This document shows, one piece after another, positions 24,660 through 32,819 of a stretch of 64,000 bases of DNA (its first letter is position 1; each line of letters starts with the position of its first letter). The notes beneath the pieces were generated by a model that saw only the letters and a list, made by a program, of their open reading frames with translations, was not told the origin of the DNA and ran no database searches. The position numbers and the translations under genes are program-made. This DNA is from Acidimicrobiales bacterium. GTDB taxonomy: Bacteria > Actinomycetota > Acidimicrobiia > Acidimicrobiales > JADJXE01. The stretch lies in contig JADJXE010000001.1 in the NCBI GenBank assembly GCA_016716005.1, forward strand, positions 695,001 to 759,000, written 5' to 3'.

Positions 24660-25862
24660 CTACTGCTCCGGGCAGAACTGCGCCACGTCGCCGGTGCACA
24701 CCTCTTCCCAGGTGCGGAACCCGTCGGCGATGACGGTCTCCTCGATGTTGTCGGCGGTGACGGCGATGGGCGTCAGCGCCAGGTAGGGGATGTTGTTCCC
24801 GCCGGCCGGCTCGTCGACGGGGTTGCCCGACTCGTTGTTGATGACCAGGTTCGTGAAGTCGCCCTCGACCGCGGTGACGTCCTCGCAGTTGCGCAGCGCC
24901 AGCGCAGCGGCCGCAGCGACGTCGGCCTCGGCCCTGATGGGCTTGTACACGGTCATCGTCTGCTTGCCGAGCAGGATGTTCTGGATGCCCGCCTGGGTGG
25001 CGTCCTGGCCACTAAGGGGGATCGTGGTGGCGTCGAGGCCGGCGGCCTCGAGGGCGTTGACCACCGAGTTGGCCAGGCCGTCGTTGGCGGCGAACACGGC
25101 GTCGACACCGTTCTGCGAGTCGACGAGGATCTGCTCCATGATCCGCTGGGCGTCCTGGTTGTCCCAGCCGGGCACGAACTCGTCGGCGACGATCGTCCAG
25201 TCGCCCGCGTCGGCGCGGGCCTCGACCGTCTCGGCGTAGCCCTGGCGGAACAGCTGCGAGTTGTTGTCCTCGGGGCCACCGTTGAGCATCACCACGCGCG
25301 GCTGCTCGAGGCCGAGCTCGTCGATGGTGGGCTCGAGCACCTCGGCCATCCGCTGACCGACGGCCACGTTGTCGAAGCTGACGTACACGTCGCCGCCCTG
25401 GCCCTCGGTGTTGAGGCGGTCGTACTCGACGACCTGCACGCCCTCGGACTTGGCCAGGTCGATGATCGACGCGCCGGACCCGGAGTCGTTGCTGGTGAGC
25501 ACGATCACGCTGGCACCGTCGGCGATGGCCTGCTCGGCCTGGCTCTGCTGCACCGCCGGGTCGCCCTCGGCGTTCACGATCGTGTAGTCGTCGCCCTCGC
25601 TCAGACCGGCGGCGTCGAACGCCTCGCCGAAGTAGACACGGTCGTCCTTCTCCCAACGGTCCGAGGTCGCGGTGTCGGGCAGGAGCACCCAGATGTTGCC
25701 CTCGCCGCAGGCTGCCGCCCGAGCGATGGTCGTCTCGGTGCCGCCGGTGGCGGCGGTCGTGTCGGTGGCGCCGGTGTCGTCGTCGTCGTCACCGCACGCA
25801 GCGGCCACGAGCGAGAACGCGGCGAGCAGTACCACCAGCAGCCTGAAGGGCTTCGTTCGCAT
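24660..25862 (-). CDS. sugar ABC substrate-binding lipoprotein, XylF/ChvE type
   Basis: The 400-residue precursor has a lipoprotein signal ending LVAAACGDDDDD and a Thr/Asp linker. The mature type I fold shows IWVLLPDTATSDRW (the XylF-like first strand), EGDPAVQQSQAEQAIADGASVIVL, VQVVEYDRLN and DAVFAANDGLANSVVNALEAAG, closely resembling xylose/multiple-sugar binding proteins. AGGGGGAA lies five bases before ATG 25862. A TAGAGT box at 25908-25913 may be its -10 element. It heads the operon for the ATPase, permease and FG-GAP lipoprotein. Xylose is a guess; other monosaccharides are possible. Confidence 0.9.
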   Translation of the reverse strand: MRTKPFRLLVVLLAAFSLVAAACGDDDDDTGATDTTAATGGTETTIARAAACGEGNIWVLLPDTATSDRWEKDDRVYFGEAFDAAGLSEGDDYTIVNAEGDPAVQQSQAEQAIADGASVIVLTSNDSGSGASIIDLAKSEGVQVVEYDRLNTEGQGGDVYVSFDNVAVGQRMAEVLEPTIDELGLEQPRVVMLNGGPEDNNSQLFRQGYAETVEARADAGDWTIVADEFVPGWDNQDAQRIMEQILVDSQNGVDAVFAANDGLANSVVNALEAAGLDATTIPLSGQDATQAGIQNILLGKQTMTVYKPIRAEADVAAAAALALRNCEDVTAVEGDFTNLVINNESGNPVDEPAGGNNIPYLALTPIAVTADNIEETVIADGFRTWEEVCTGDVAQFCPEQ

Positions 25863-25907
25863 GGAGTTCCCCCTGTCGTCACGCCGACCCGCAGCCGGCC
25901 GGGGAGG

Positions 25908-25913
25908 ACTCTA
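25908..25913 (-). promoter_or_regulatory. possible -10 box of the sugar ABC operon
   Basis: The minus strand reads TAGAGT (TANNNT), 45 bases before the binding-protein ATG, leaving a leader that carries the ribosome-binding site. The box overlaps the TAG stop of the small gene upstream. No -35 hexamer is clear. Confidence 0.4.
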
Positions 25914-26195
25914 GGCCAAACCACCACCCTCATCGCCCGACCACCCGTCCCGGCCGAGACCACGACGGAGCTCGGCGGCCCGCCAGCGCCAGTCGAAGCG
26001 CACCGCCAACCCGCCCAGGCTGCGGTCGCCCGGCGCCCGATACGCTCTCCCCAGAAGGTCGCGCCAGGCGACGCCCCGGCGCTCCGCCTCGTCGGCGAGC
26101 GCCTCGAACTCGTCGCGTGCCCGGCCCGGACCGGAGCGGGCGGCGGCCCCACCGAACGCCCGTGACCACCGCTCGTCGCCGTCGCCCCGGCCCAC
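25911..26195 (-). CDS. small hypothetical protein
   Basis: A 94-residue Arg/Gly-rich protein with a plausible helical segment (RDEFEALADEAERRGVAWRDLLGRAY) and several Trp. I recognise no family. In favour of a real gene: the GTG at 26195 is preceded by TAGGGT ending six bases upstream, the same leaderless spacing seen for other genes here, and the residue pattern is not the Arg/Pro-rich shadow type. Against: it has no visible domain and its stop coincides with a possible -10 box of the sugar operon. Confidence 0.5.
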   Translation of the reverse strand: MGRGDGDERWSRAFGGAAARSGPGRARDEFEALADEAERRGVAWRDLLGRAYRAPGDRSLGGLAVRFDWRWRAAELRRGLGRDGWSGDEGGGLA

Positions 26196-26201
26196 CGGCC
26201 G

Positions 26202-26207
26202 ACCCTA
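26202..26207 (-). promoter_or_regulatory. -10 box (TAGGGT) of the small hypothetical gene
   Basis: The minus strand reads TAGGGT six bases before the GTG at 26195, with no ribosome-binding site between. This suggests a leaderless transcript. Confidence 0.4.
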
Positions 26208-26257
26208 CCGCCCGGCGGTCCGACCGCTAGCGTCGTCGGCGCAGGCGGAGGGCCACC

Positions 26258-28153
26258 ATGGAGAAGAAGCCGACAGCGCGGTGGATGGGCGTGGTCGCCG
26301 GGGCGACCGCCCTCCTCGTGGCGGCCGGCGCCGTGGTCCTGGCGGCGACGCGCGGCGGCGACGGGGGCGCCGAGTGCGAGCGGACCGCCGGCGCGGAGCG
26401 CTCGGTGGCCCGCGAGTGGGACGAGGCCGCGCTCGAGGGCATCCGCCACGACTTCCCGGCACCCACCGTGCACGCCCGGAACCTCTTCCACCTCTCCGTG
26501 GCGATGTGGGACGCCTGGGCGGCCTACGACCCCGCGGCCACCGGCTACCTGGTCGACGAGGACCACACGGCCGACGACGTCACCGCCGCTCGCGAGGAGG
26601 CGATCAGCTACGCGGCCTACGGGGTGCTGGTCGAGCGCTACCTCGACTCCCCCGGCGCCGAGCAGACCGTCACCGAGTTCGACCAGCTGATGGCGTCCCT
26701 GTGCTACCCGATCGACGTGACGACGACCGAGGGCGACTCGCCGGCGGCGGTCGGCAACCGGGTCGCGGCCGCAGTCGTGGCGCGCGGCCTCGTCGACGGC
26801 TCGAACGAGGAGGGACGGTACGCCGACCCCGGCTACGAGCCGGTCAACCCCCCGCTCGTCGTCGACCAGCCGGGCACCCGGATGGTCGACCCGAACCGGT
26901 GGCAACCGCTCGAGCTCGAGGTGATGATCGGCCAGAACGGCCTCCCGATGGACCAGACGGTCCAGACGTTCGTCGGGCCCCAGTGGGGCCACGTCGAGCC
27001 GTTCGCCCTCCCCGCCGGCTCGGCCGACGGGCTCCCGATCGACCCCGGCCCGCCGCCCCTGCTCGGCGATCCGGCCACCGACCAGGCCTACAAGGAAGGA
27101 GCGGTCGAGGTCGTCCGCTACAGCAGCGAGCTGGACCCGAGCGACGGCGAGGCCGTCGACATCGGCCCGGGCGCCCTGGGCGACAACCCGCTCGGCACGA
27201 ACGACGGCGACGGCCACGACGTGAACCCCGCCACGGGGGAGCCCTACGAGCCGAACGTGGTGCTGCGGGGCGACTACGGGCGGGTGCTCGCCGAGTTCTG
27301 GGCCGACGGGCCGCGCTCGGAGCTCCCACCGGGCCACTGGAACGTGCTCGCCAACGAGGTCTCCGACGACCCCCGCCTGGAGCACCGGATCGGCGGGACC
27401 GGGCCGGTCGTCGACCGCCTCGAGTGGGACGTCAAGCTCTACGTCGCGCTGAACGGCGCGCTCCACGACGCCGCCGTCGCAGCCTGGGGCGTCAAGGGCC
27501 ACTACGACTCCGTCCGTCCGATCTCGATGATCCGGTACCTCGGCGGGCTCGGCCAGTCGAGCGACCCCGGCGGCCCCTCGTACGACCCCGAGGGGCTGCC
27601 CCTCGTCCCCGGGCTCGTCGAGGTGGTGACCGCCGAGTCCAGCGCGCCGGGGCAGCGACACCAGCACCTCGCCGACCACGTGGGAGAGATCGCGGTGCGC
27701 TCCTGGACCGGCGACATCGACGACCCCGAGACCGACCAGGCCGGCGTGGGCTGGGTCCGCGCCGTCGAGTGGGTCCCCTACCAGCGCGAGACCTTCGTGA
27801 CCCCGGCGTTCGCGGGCTACGTGTCGGGCCACAGCACCTTCAGCCACGCCGGCGCGGAGGTGCTCACCGCCATCACCGGGTCGCCCTACTTCCCGGGCGG
27901 GCTGGCCGAGCACACCGTCCCGGCGGGCGGGCTCGAGTTCGAGGCGGGGCCGACCACCGACGTCACCCTGCAGTGGGCCACGTACGACGACGCCGCCGAC
28001 CAGGCCGGCACCTCGCGCCTCTGGGGGGGCATCCACGTGCGGGCCGACGACCTCACCGGCCGCCGGATGGGCGCCCAGTGCGGGATCGACGCCTGGGCCC
28101 TCGCCCGGCGCCACTACGGCGGCACCGCCACCCCCGACGGGGACACCGGCTGA
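26258..28153 (+). CDS. vanadium-dependent haloperoxidase-like exported protein
   Basis: A 631-residue protein with an N-terminal membrane anchor or signal (about residues 12-30). The vanadate-binding set of the haloperoxidase/PAP2 superfamily is present: Lys413 and Arg420 in VKGHYDSVRP, Ser523-Gly524-His525 in VSGHSTFSHAG, and Arg587 with His593 in SRLWGGIHVRAD. The family oxidises halides with peroxide, but related enzymes are phosphatases, and this large vanadium branch is largely untested. GGAGG lies six bases before the ATG, and TAGCGT at 26227-26232 may be the -10 box. It acts outside the membrane, to judge from the N-terminus. Confidence 0.88.
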   Translation: MEKKPTARWMGVVAGATALLVAAGAVVLAATRGGDGGAECERTAGAERSVAREWDEAALEGIRHDFPAPTVHARNLFHLSVAMWDAWAAYDPAATGYLVDEDHTADDVTAAREEAISYAAYGVLVERYLDSPGAEQTVTEFDQLMASLCYPIDVTTTEGDSPAAVGNRVAAAVVARGLVDGSNEEGRYADPGYEPVNPPLVVDQPGTRMVDPNRWQPLELEVMIGQNGLPMDQTVQTFVGPQWGHVEPFALPAGSADGLPIDPGPPPLLGDPATDQAYKEGAVEVVRYSSELDPSDGEAVDIGPGALGDNPLGTNDGDGHDVNPATGEPYEPNVVLRGDYGRVLAEFWADGPRSELPPGHWNVLANEVSDDPRLEHRIGGTGPVVDRLEWDVKLYVALNGALHDAAVAAWGVKGHYDSVRPISMIRYLGGLGQSSDPGGPSYDPEGLPLVPGLVEVVTAESSAPGQRHQHLADHVGEIAVRSWTGDIDDPETDQAGVGWVRAVEWVPYQRETFVTPAFAGYVSGHSTFSHAGAEVLTAITGSPYFPGGLAEHTVPAGGLEFEAGPTTDVTLQWATYDDAADQAGTSRLWGGIHVRADDLTGRRMGAQCGIDAWALARRHYGGTATPDGDTG

Positions 28154-28180
28154 GCGTCGCGCCGTGCCGGCCCGGGCGGC

Positions 28181-28981
28181 TCAGCCGGGCTCGGCCGGGG
28201 GCGCCCAGGGCGGCGGTCGCCTGGCGAAGAACGCCTCGAGCCCCTCGCGCGCCTCGGGCGTGAGGTGCGGCGCCGCGGTGTAGGCGGTGGAGTGCAGGGC
28301 CATCGCCTGCCCCGAGAACCGGCAGAGCAGATCCTTGGTGCCGGCCTCGGCGAGCGGACCGTTGCGAGCGGTCTGGCGCGCCCACGCCAGCGCGGTGGGC
28401 GCGACCTCGGCCGGGGGGACCACCGCGTTCACGAGCCCGATCTGGAGGGCGGTCGGGGCGTCGACGAGCTCGCCGCGCAGGAGCAGCCAGCGGGCTGCGC
28501 GCTCCCCCACCAGCCGCATCAGGTGCACCACGACCATCCCGGCCTGGATGCCGCTGTGCATCTCCGGGTAGCCGATCGACGCCCCGTCCGCCATCACCGC
28601 CATGTCGCACGCGCTGGCCAGGCCGGCACCGTTGCCCGCAGCGACGCCGTTGATCGCGGCGATCGTCGGCTTCGGGCAGTGGTACAGCGCGTCCAGCACC
28701 TCCTCGCCCCGCAGCGCGGCGTCCCACACCGCCCCTCGCCCATCGACCCGGAGGTCGTCGAGGACGCCCGCCAGCTCGGCCAGGTCCATCCCCGAGCAGA
28801 ACGCCGGCGGGGCGCCGGTGACGACGAGGGCACGCACCTGGCGGTCGGCGGTGGCCCGCTCGATGGCCTCCAGGAGCGCGTCGATCAGCTCGGGGCTCAG
28901 GGCGTTGCGCTCCCGGGGCCGGTTCAGCGTGAGGATTGCGGCCGGAGCCTGCACCTCGTAGCGCACCAGGGCGTCGGCCAC
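28181..28981 (-). CDS. enoyl-CoA hydratase/isomerase (crotonase) family protein
   Basis: A 266-residue crotonase-fold protein: AILTLNRPRERNALSPELIDAL, FCSGMDLAEL (oxyanion loop), KPTIAAINGVAAGNGAGLASACDMAVM and IGYPEMHSGI. The second catalytic Glu position (in YPEM) is kept, but the first, normally in GGGxE, is replaced in GNGAGL, so hydratase activity is uncertain; isomerase, thioesterase or hydrolase chemistry are alternatives. The GTG at 28981 is preceded by TACGAT seven bases upstream. It converges on the haloperoxidase and diverges from the WS/DGAT gene. Confidence 0.88.
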   Translation of the reverse strand: MADALVRYEVQAPAAILTLNRPRERNALSPELIDALLEAIERATADRQVRALVVTGAPPAFCSGMDLAELAGVLDDLRVDGRGAVWDAALRGEEVLDALYHCPKPTIAAINGVAAGNGAGLASACDMAVMADGASIGYPEMHSGIQAGMVVVHLMRLVGERAARWLLLRGELVDAPTALQIGLVNAVVPPAEVAPTALAWARQTARNGPLAEAGTKDLLCRFSGQAMALHSTAYTAAPHLTPEAREGLEAFFARRPPPWAPPAEPG

Positions 28982-28988
28982 GAGCCCG

Positions 28989-28994
28989 ATCGTA
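28989..28994 (-). promoter_or_regulatory. -10 box (TACGAT) of the crotonase gene
   Basis: The minus strand reads TACGAT, ending seven bases before the GTG at 28981, with no ribosome-binding site between. This suggests a leaderless transcript. Confidence 0.45.
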
Positions 28995-29050
28995 CGGTGG
29001 CGACGCGCCGCGCCGACGCACGGCCGGTCCACGCGACAGGATGGCGTCGC

Positions 29051-30523
29051 ATGGAGCGCTTCCGAGGCATCGACGCCGCCTTCCTCCACCTCGACACCGA
29101 CTCCACCCGCTGGGCCGTCCTCGCCGTGGTCGTGCTCGACCCGACGGATGCGCCCGAGCCCGTCGACACCCGCACCCTCAAGCGCCTGTTCGCCGATCGC
29201 ATGGCGCGGATGGCCCCCCTGCGCCGCCGGATGGTGCACCTCCCGTGGCTGCCCTCGCGGCCGCTGTGGGTCGACGACTCGGTCGACGTCGACGTGCAGA
29301 TGCGCACCGTGCACCTGCAGCTCGACGACCCCCGGAGCGGCGATGCCCGACCGCTCGACGACGGGTTCGCGGGCGGGGCGAGCGATCACGACCTCGACGA
29401 CCTGGCCGCGCTGGCACGCCTGGCCGCCGAGGAGGCCGAGCGTCCGCTGCCGCTCGACCGGCCGCTGTGGGACGCCGTCGTGGTCGAGGGGCTCCGCCAC
29501 GGGCGGGTCGGCCTCATCATGAAGGTGCACCACGCCATCACCGACGGTGCGTCGGCCTTGGGCCTGCTGGCCACGCTGGTCGACGCGGAGCCCGTGGCGC
29601 CGCCCGCCGAGCCACCCGCCCGGCCCGCCCCTCCCGCGACCGGGCCCCTGGACGTGCTGGCGGCCATGGCCGCCGACCTGGTGCGCCGCCCCGCGGTGGT
29701 GGCCCGGAGCCTCGCCAGCGCCGCCTTCGCCATCGAGCGGGTGATCCAGCACGTCGCCGGCCCCCACCACGTCACCCTGCCGCTCACCGCGCCACCCACG
29801 CCGCTCAGCCGGGCCATCACCCCCCAGCGCGAGGTGGCGCTGGCCACCGTCCCGGTGGCCGACGTGCTGGCCGTGAAGCTGGCCACCGGGGCCACCTTCA
29901 CCGACGTGCTCGCCGCCATCGTCACCGGGGCGCTCCGCCGGTGGCTGGCCGACGCCGGCGCCCTGCCCGACACGCCCCTCCTGGCCACCATCCCCGCTCT
30001 GGCCACCACCGACATCGAGGGCCTCGACGGCCCCGAGCCGGGCAACCGGTTGTCGGTGCTGTTCGCGCCCCTCCCCACCGACGAGGCGGATCCCCGGCGG
30101 CGCATCGAGCTCCTGCGCGAGCGGCTCCACGCCGGGCGGCTCCTGCGCAACGACCTGGGCCCGCTCCTGGCCGCCCTGGCCGAGCTGGCGCCGTGGCGGC
30201 TGGTCAGCCCGGCCTTCCGCGCCTTCTCGGGCCTCGACGGCGCCGATCACGCCCCGCCGGTGGCGAGCGTGCTGCTGACCACCCTCAGCGGGCCCACGAC
30301 GCCCCTCTACATGGCCGGGGCCCGCATCGTCGGGCTGTTCCCGCTGGGACCCATCTTCGACGGGATCGCCCTGAACCTCACGGTGATGAGCCGCGAGGAC
30401 GACGTGGAGATCGGCCTGCTGGGCTGCCCCGACGTGACGCCCCCGCTGGCGGCGCTCACCGCGGCCTTCCCGCCGGCCGTCGCCGAGCTGGTGGCGGCGA
30501 CCGCCGGGCCCCTGCCGGCCTGA
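29051..30523 (+). CDS. wax ester synthase/diacylglycerol acyltransferase (WS/DGAT)
   Basis: This 490-residue protein has the N-terminal FRGIDAAFLHLDT motif and the catalytic HHAITDG (His160-His161, Asp165-Gly166) of the bacterial bifunctional acyltransferases, with the later GNRLSVLFAPLPTDEADP and the C-terminal LFPLGPIFDGIALNLTVMS. It makes triacylglycerol or wax esters at the membrane-lipid droplet surface from acyl-CoA. The insertion of Ala/Pro-rich sequence near residue 185 is a linker. The nearby divergent crotonase and the desaturase at 51 kb fit lipid metabolism generally, without proving a shared pathway. Confidence 0.93.
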   Translation: MERFRGIDAAFLHLDTDSTRWAVLAVVVLDPTDAPEPVDTRTLKRLFADRMARMAPLRRRMVHLPWLPSRPLWVDDSVDVDVQMRTVHLQLDDPRSGDARPLDDGFAGGASDHDLDDLAALARLAAEEAERPLPLDRPLWDAVVVEGLRHGRVGLIMKVHHAITDGASALGLLATLVDAEPVAPPAEPPARPAPPATGPLDVLAAMAADLVRRPAVVARSLASAAFAIERVIQHVAGPHHVTLPLTAPPTPLSRAITPQREVALATVPVADVLAVKLATGATFTDVLAAIVTGALRRWLADAGALPDTPLLATIPALATTDIEGLDGPEPGNRLSVLFAPLPTDEADPRRRIELLRERLHAGRLLRNDLGPLLAALAELAPWRLVSPAFRAFSGLDGADHAPPVASVLLTTLSGPTTPLYMAGARIVGLFPLGPIFDGIALNLTVMSREDDVEIGLLGCPDVTPPLAALTAAFPPAVAELVAATAGPLPA

Positions 30524-30528
30524 GCGCC

Positions 30529-31224
30529 CTACGCGTCCGGCAGGACGTAGATCGCCACGGCCAGGTAGTGGCAGACCGCGGCGAGGATCACGAGCCCGTG
30601 GAACACCTCGTGGTACCCGAACATGCGGGGCCACGGGTTCGGCCGGTGCCTGGCGTACACCAGGGCGCCGGCGCTGTACGACAGCCCTCCGGCGACGACG
30701 AGGGCGAACCCGCCGACCCCGAGGGCGCTCCAGAGGGCCGGCAGCGCGATCACCGCCACCCACCCCAGCACCACGTACATGGCCGCGACCAGCCACTTGG
30801 GCGCGTCGATCCACACGAGCTTGAACACCACGCCGGCGATGGCGCCGCCCCAGACCACGCTCAGCACCACGGTGACGAGGGGCGCCGACAGGGTGAGGCC
30901 GGCGACGACGGTGTACGTGCCGGCGATGAAGACGAAGATCGTCGAGTGGTCGAGCCGGCGCATCCAGCGGTGGGCGTTGGCCGACCACCGCCACGACCGC
31001 CGGTGGTACAGCGCGCTCACCCCGAACAGCGCCGACATCGACAGCGCGTACACGACGACCGGGAACCGGGCACCGGCCGGGGCCATGGCCACCAGCAGCG
31101 GGCCCGTCACCAGGCTGACGAAGAACGCGACCTCGTGGGACACGCCGCGCAGCCGGGGCCGGTCCTCGGCGCGGGGCCGCCGGTCGCGCGGCCCGGACGT
31201 CGGTGTCGCCTCGGTGGTGGACAT
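30529..31224 (-). CDS. trhA: TrhA/hemolysin III family membrane protein
   Basis: A 231-residue protein with seven membrane helices, the PAQR-like arrangement of bacterial hemolysin III (TrhA). The conserved residues are visible: GVSHEVAFF near the N-terminus, SALYHR, RRLDHSTIFVFIAGTYT and YHEVFHGLVILAAVCHY, whose His residues would form the metal site. In other bacteria TrhA affects membrane lipid homeostasis. GGAGCC precedes the ATG, and TACCCT further upstream could be the -10 box. The stop is only five bases from the convergent WS/DGAT stop. Confidence 0.92.
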   Translation of the reverse strand: MSTTEATPTSGPRDRRPRAEDRPRLRGVSHEVAFFVSLVTGPLLVAMAPAGARFPVVVYALSMSALFGVSALYHRRSWRWSANAHRWMRRLDHSTIFVFIAGTYTVVAGLTLSAPLVTVVLSVVWGGAIAGVVFKLVWIDAPKWLVAAMYVVLGWVAVIALPALWSALGVGGFALVVAGGLSYSAGALVYARHRPNPWPRMFGYHEVFHGLVILAAVCHYLAVAIYVLPDA

Positions 31225-31313
31225 GGTGGCTCCTCGGACTTCTCCCCGGCGAGGGTAGCGGGCGCCGGGGACCCGGCCGCCACCGGCGCGCCGCGGGCGG
31301 CTACAACAGCCGG

Positions 31314-32678
31314 ATGAGCGATGCGCTGGTCCTCTCGGGTGGCGGCACCAAGGGTGCCTTCGAGGTCGGCGCGCTGCGCCACGTGATCGACGACCGGGGG
31401 TTCGTGCCGTCGATCATCACGGCGACGTCGGCGGGGGCCCTCATCGGCGTGAAGCTGGCCGAGGCCCGGGGCCCCGACGAGCTGCGGAGCCGGCTCGACG
31501 AGCTCGAGCGCGACCTGCTCGCTATGACCGACCGCGACGTGGTCTTCGCACCCCAGCCGTGGCTGGCCGAGCTCGAGGGCACCCCTGTCGGCGACGCCGT
31601 CGAGCGGCTCCTCTCCCCGCCGAAGCCGGTGCCGGGCGAGCCGCCCCGCCGCCGGGCCCGCCACCTCTTCGGCGAGCTGGTCCAGGCGCTCGGGTCGCTG
31701 CCGTCGGTGTCCCGGGCCGGCACCAAGCTGCGCACCGCGCCCTCGTCGATCCTCACCCTCGACCCGCTCGAGGACCAGCTCCGGGGCGGGCGTCCGGAGC
31801 TGGGTCCGGTCGACCCAGCGCTCGTCGGCCGCCCAGGCCTGCAGCTGCGCCTGGCGGTGACCTGCATCGACGACGGTGCCACCCGCTACGTCACCGAGCG
31901 CGGCGGGCTGGTCGAGCGAGACGCCACCACCCCGGCGGTCGGGGCCGAGGGCGGCGTCGACCTCGTCGACGGCGTGCTGAGCTCGGCCAGCGTGCCCATG
32001 GTGTTCCCGCCCCGGCGCCTGGCCGGGGGCGTGTACACCGACGGCGGCTCCCGGCAGCTCGTGCCGGTGGAGGCGGCGCTGCTGCTGGGCGCCACCCGGA
32101 TCGTCACCGTCCTCGCCGTCCCCTACGTGCAGCCGGTCGCCGGGCGCGACTGGACGTCGGCCAACCTGCTCGAGATCCACCTCCGGGCCGGCCTGATCCA
32201 GTTGTCGGAGATCCAGCGCTCGAACGTGGCCTCGCCCCTACCGGCCGGGGCCGAGCACACCGTCGTCGACCCCACCCTCGACGTGGTCGACGCCTTCGAG
32301 GTCAACCCCGGGCTGATGCGGATCGACCTCGACTACGGCTGGCTGCGCGCCGGCGAGTGCCTGGCCGACCTCACGGACACCGATCGGGCCCGGGCCCGCA
32401 GCCTCACCGACGCCGCCGTCGACGCCCGGGTGCGGGCCTGGTTCCTCGAGGAGGGCTCGCGCTTCCGAGGCCGGGCCGACCTCGACGCCCTGCGAGCCGT
32501 GAAGGACGAGGTGGCCGAGGCCCTCCGGGAGCGGGCCGGGCTGGGGCTCCCCCTCCCCGACGGCGCGGCCCACTCGTGGCTCGGCTACGAGCAGCACGCC
32601 GAGCCGCCGCCCGAACCCATGCCGCCGTCGCCGTGGTTCGGTGCCGAGGGCGAAGCGCCCCGGCCGATCGCGTCCTGA
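31314..32678 (+). CDS. patatin-like phospholipase
   Basis: A 454-residue protein with the patatin oxyanion loop SGGGTKGAF (residues 8-16), the nucleophile Ser39 in ITATSAGALIG (Gly of GxSxG replaced by Ala) and the catalytic Asp243 in YTDGGSRQL. The family cleaves acyl chains from membrane lipids. Residues about 100-150 are an extra Arg/Pro-rich insertion, and the C-terminal 90 residues, rich in charged helix, lie outside the hydrolase core. There is no signal peptide, so it is probably cytoplasmic or membrane-associated. TACAAC ends six bases before the ATG, consistent with a leaderless start. Confidence 0.9.
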   Translation: MSDALVLSGGGTKGAFEVGALRHVIDDRGFVPSIITATSAGALIGVKLAEARGPDELRSRLDELERDLLAMTDRDVVFAPQPWLAELEGTPVGDAVERLLSPPKPVPGEPPRRRARHLFGELVQALGSLPSVSRAGTKLRTAPSSILTLDPLEDQLRGGRPELGPVDPALVGRPGLQLRLAVTCIDDGATRYVTERGGLVERDATTPAVGAEGGVDLVDGVLSSASVPMVFPPRRLAGGVYTDGGSRQLVPVEAALLLGATRIVTVLAVPYVQPVAGRDWTSANLLEIHLRAGLIQLSEIQRSNVASPLPAGAEHTVVDPTLDVVDAFEVNPGLMRIDLDYGWLRAGECLADLTDTDRARARSLTDAAVDARVRAWFLEEGSRFRGRADLDALRAVKDEVAEALRERAGLGLPLPDGAAHSWLGYEQHAEPPPEPMPPSPWFGAEGEAPRPIAS

Positions 32679-32807
32679 ACGGGACCCGCGGCCGGCTCGC
32701 ACACGGCGGCGCGGCCTTCTGCGGCACGTCGACCCCCTCCTGGGTGGTGGACCGGTCGGAGAACGGATCCGTCGGCCGGCAGCGCTGTTGCTGACACACC
32801 GCGTCCG

Positions 32808-32813
32808 TACTGT
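32808..32813 (+). promoter_or_regulatory. -10 box (TACTGT) of the AddB-like gene
   Basis: TACTGT ends six bases before the GTG at 32820, with no ribosome-binding site between. The same hexamer and spacing precede the gene at 19775, supporting leaderless transcription of the nuclease-helicase pair. Confidence 0.5.
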
Positions 32814-32819
32814 GGGGAC

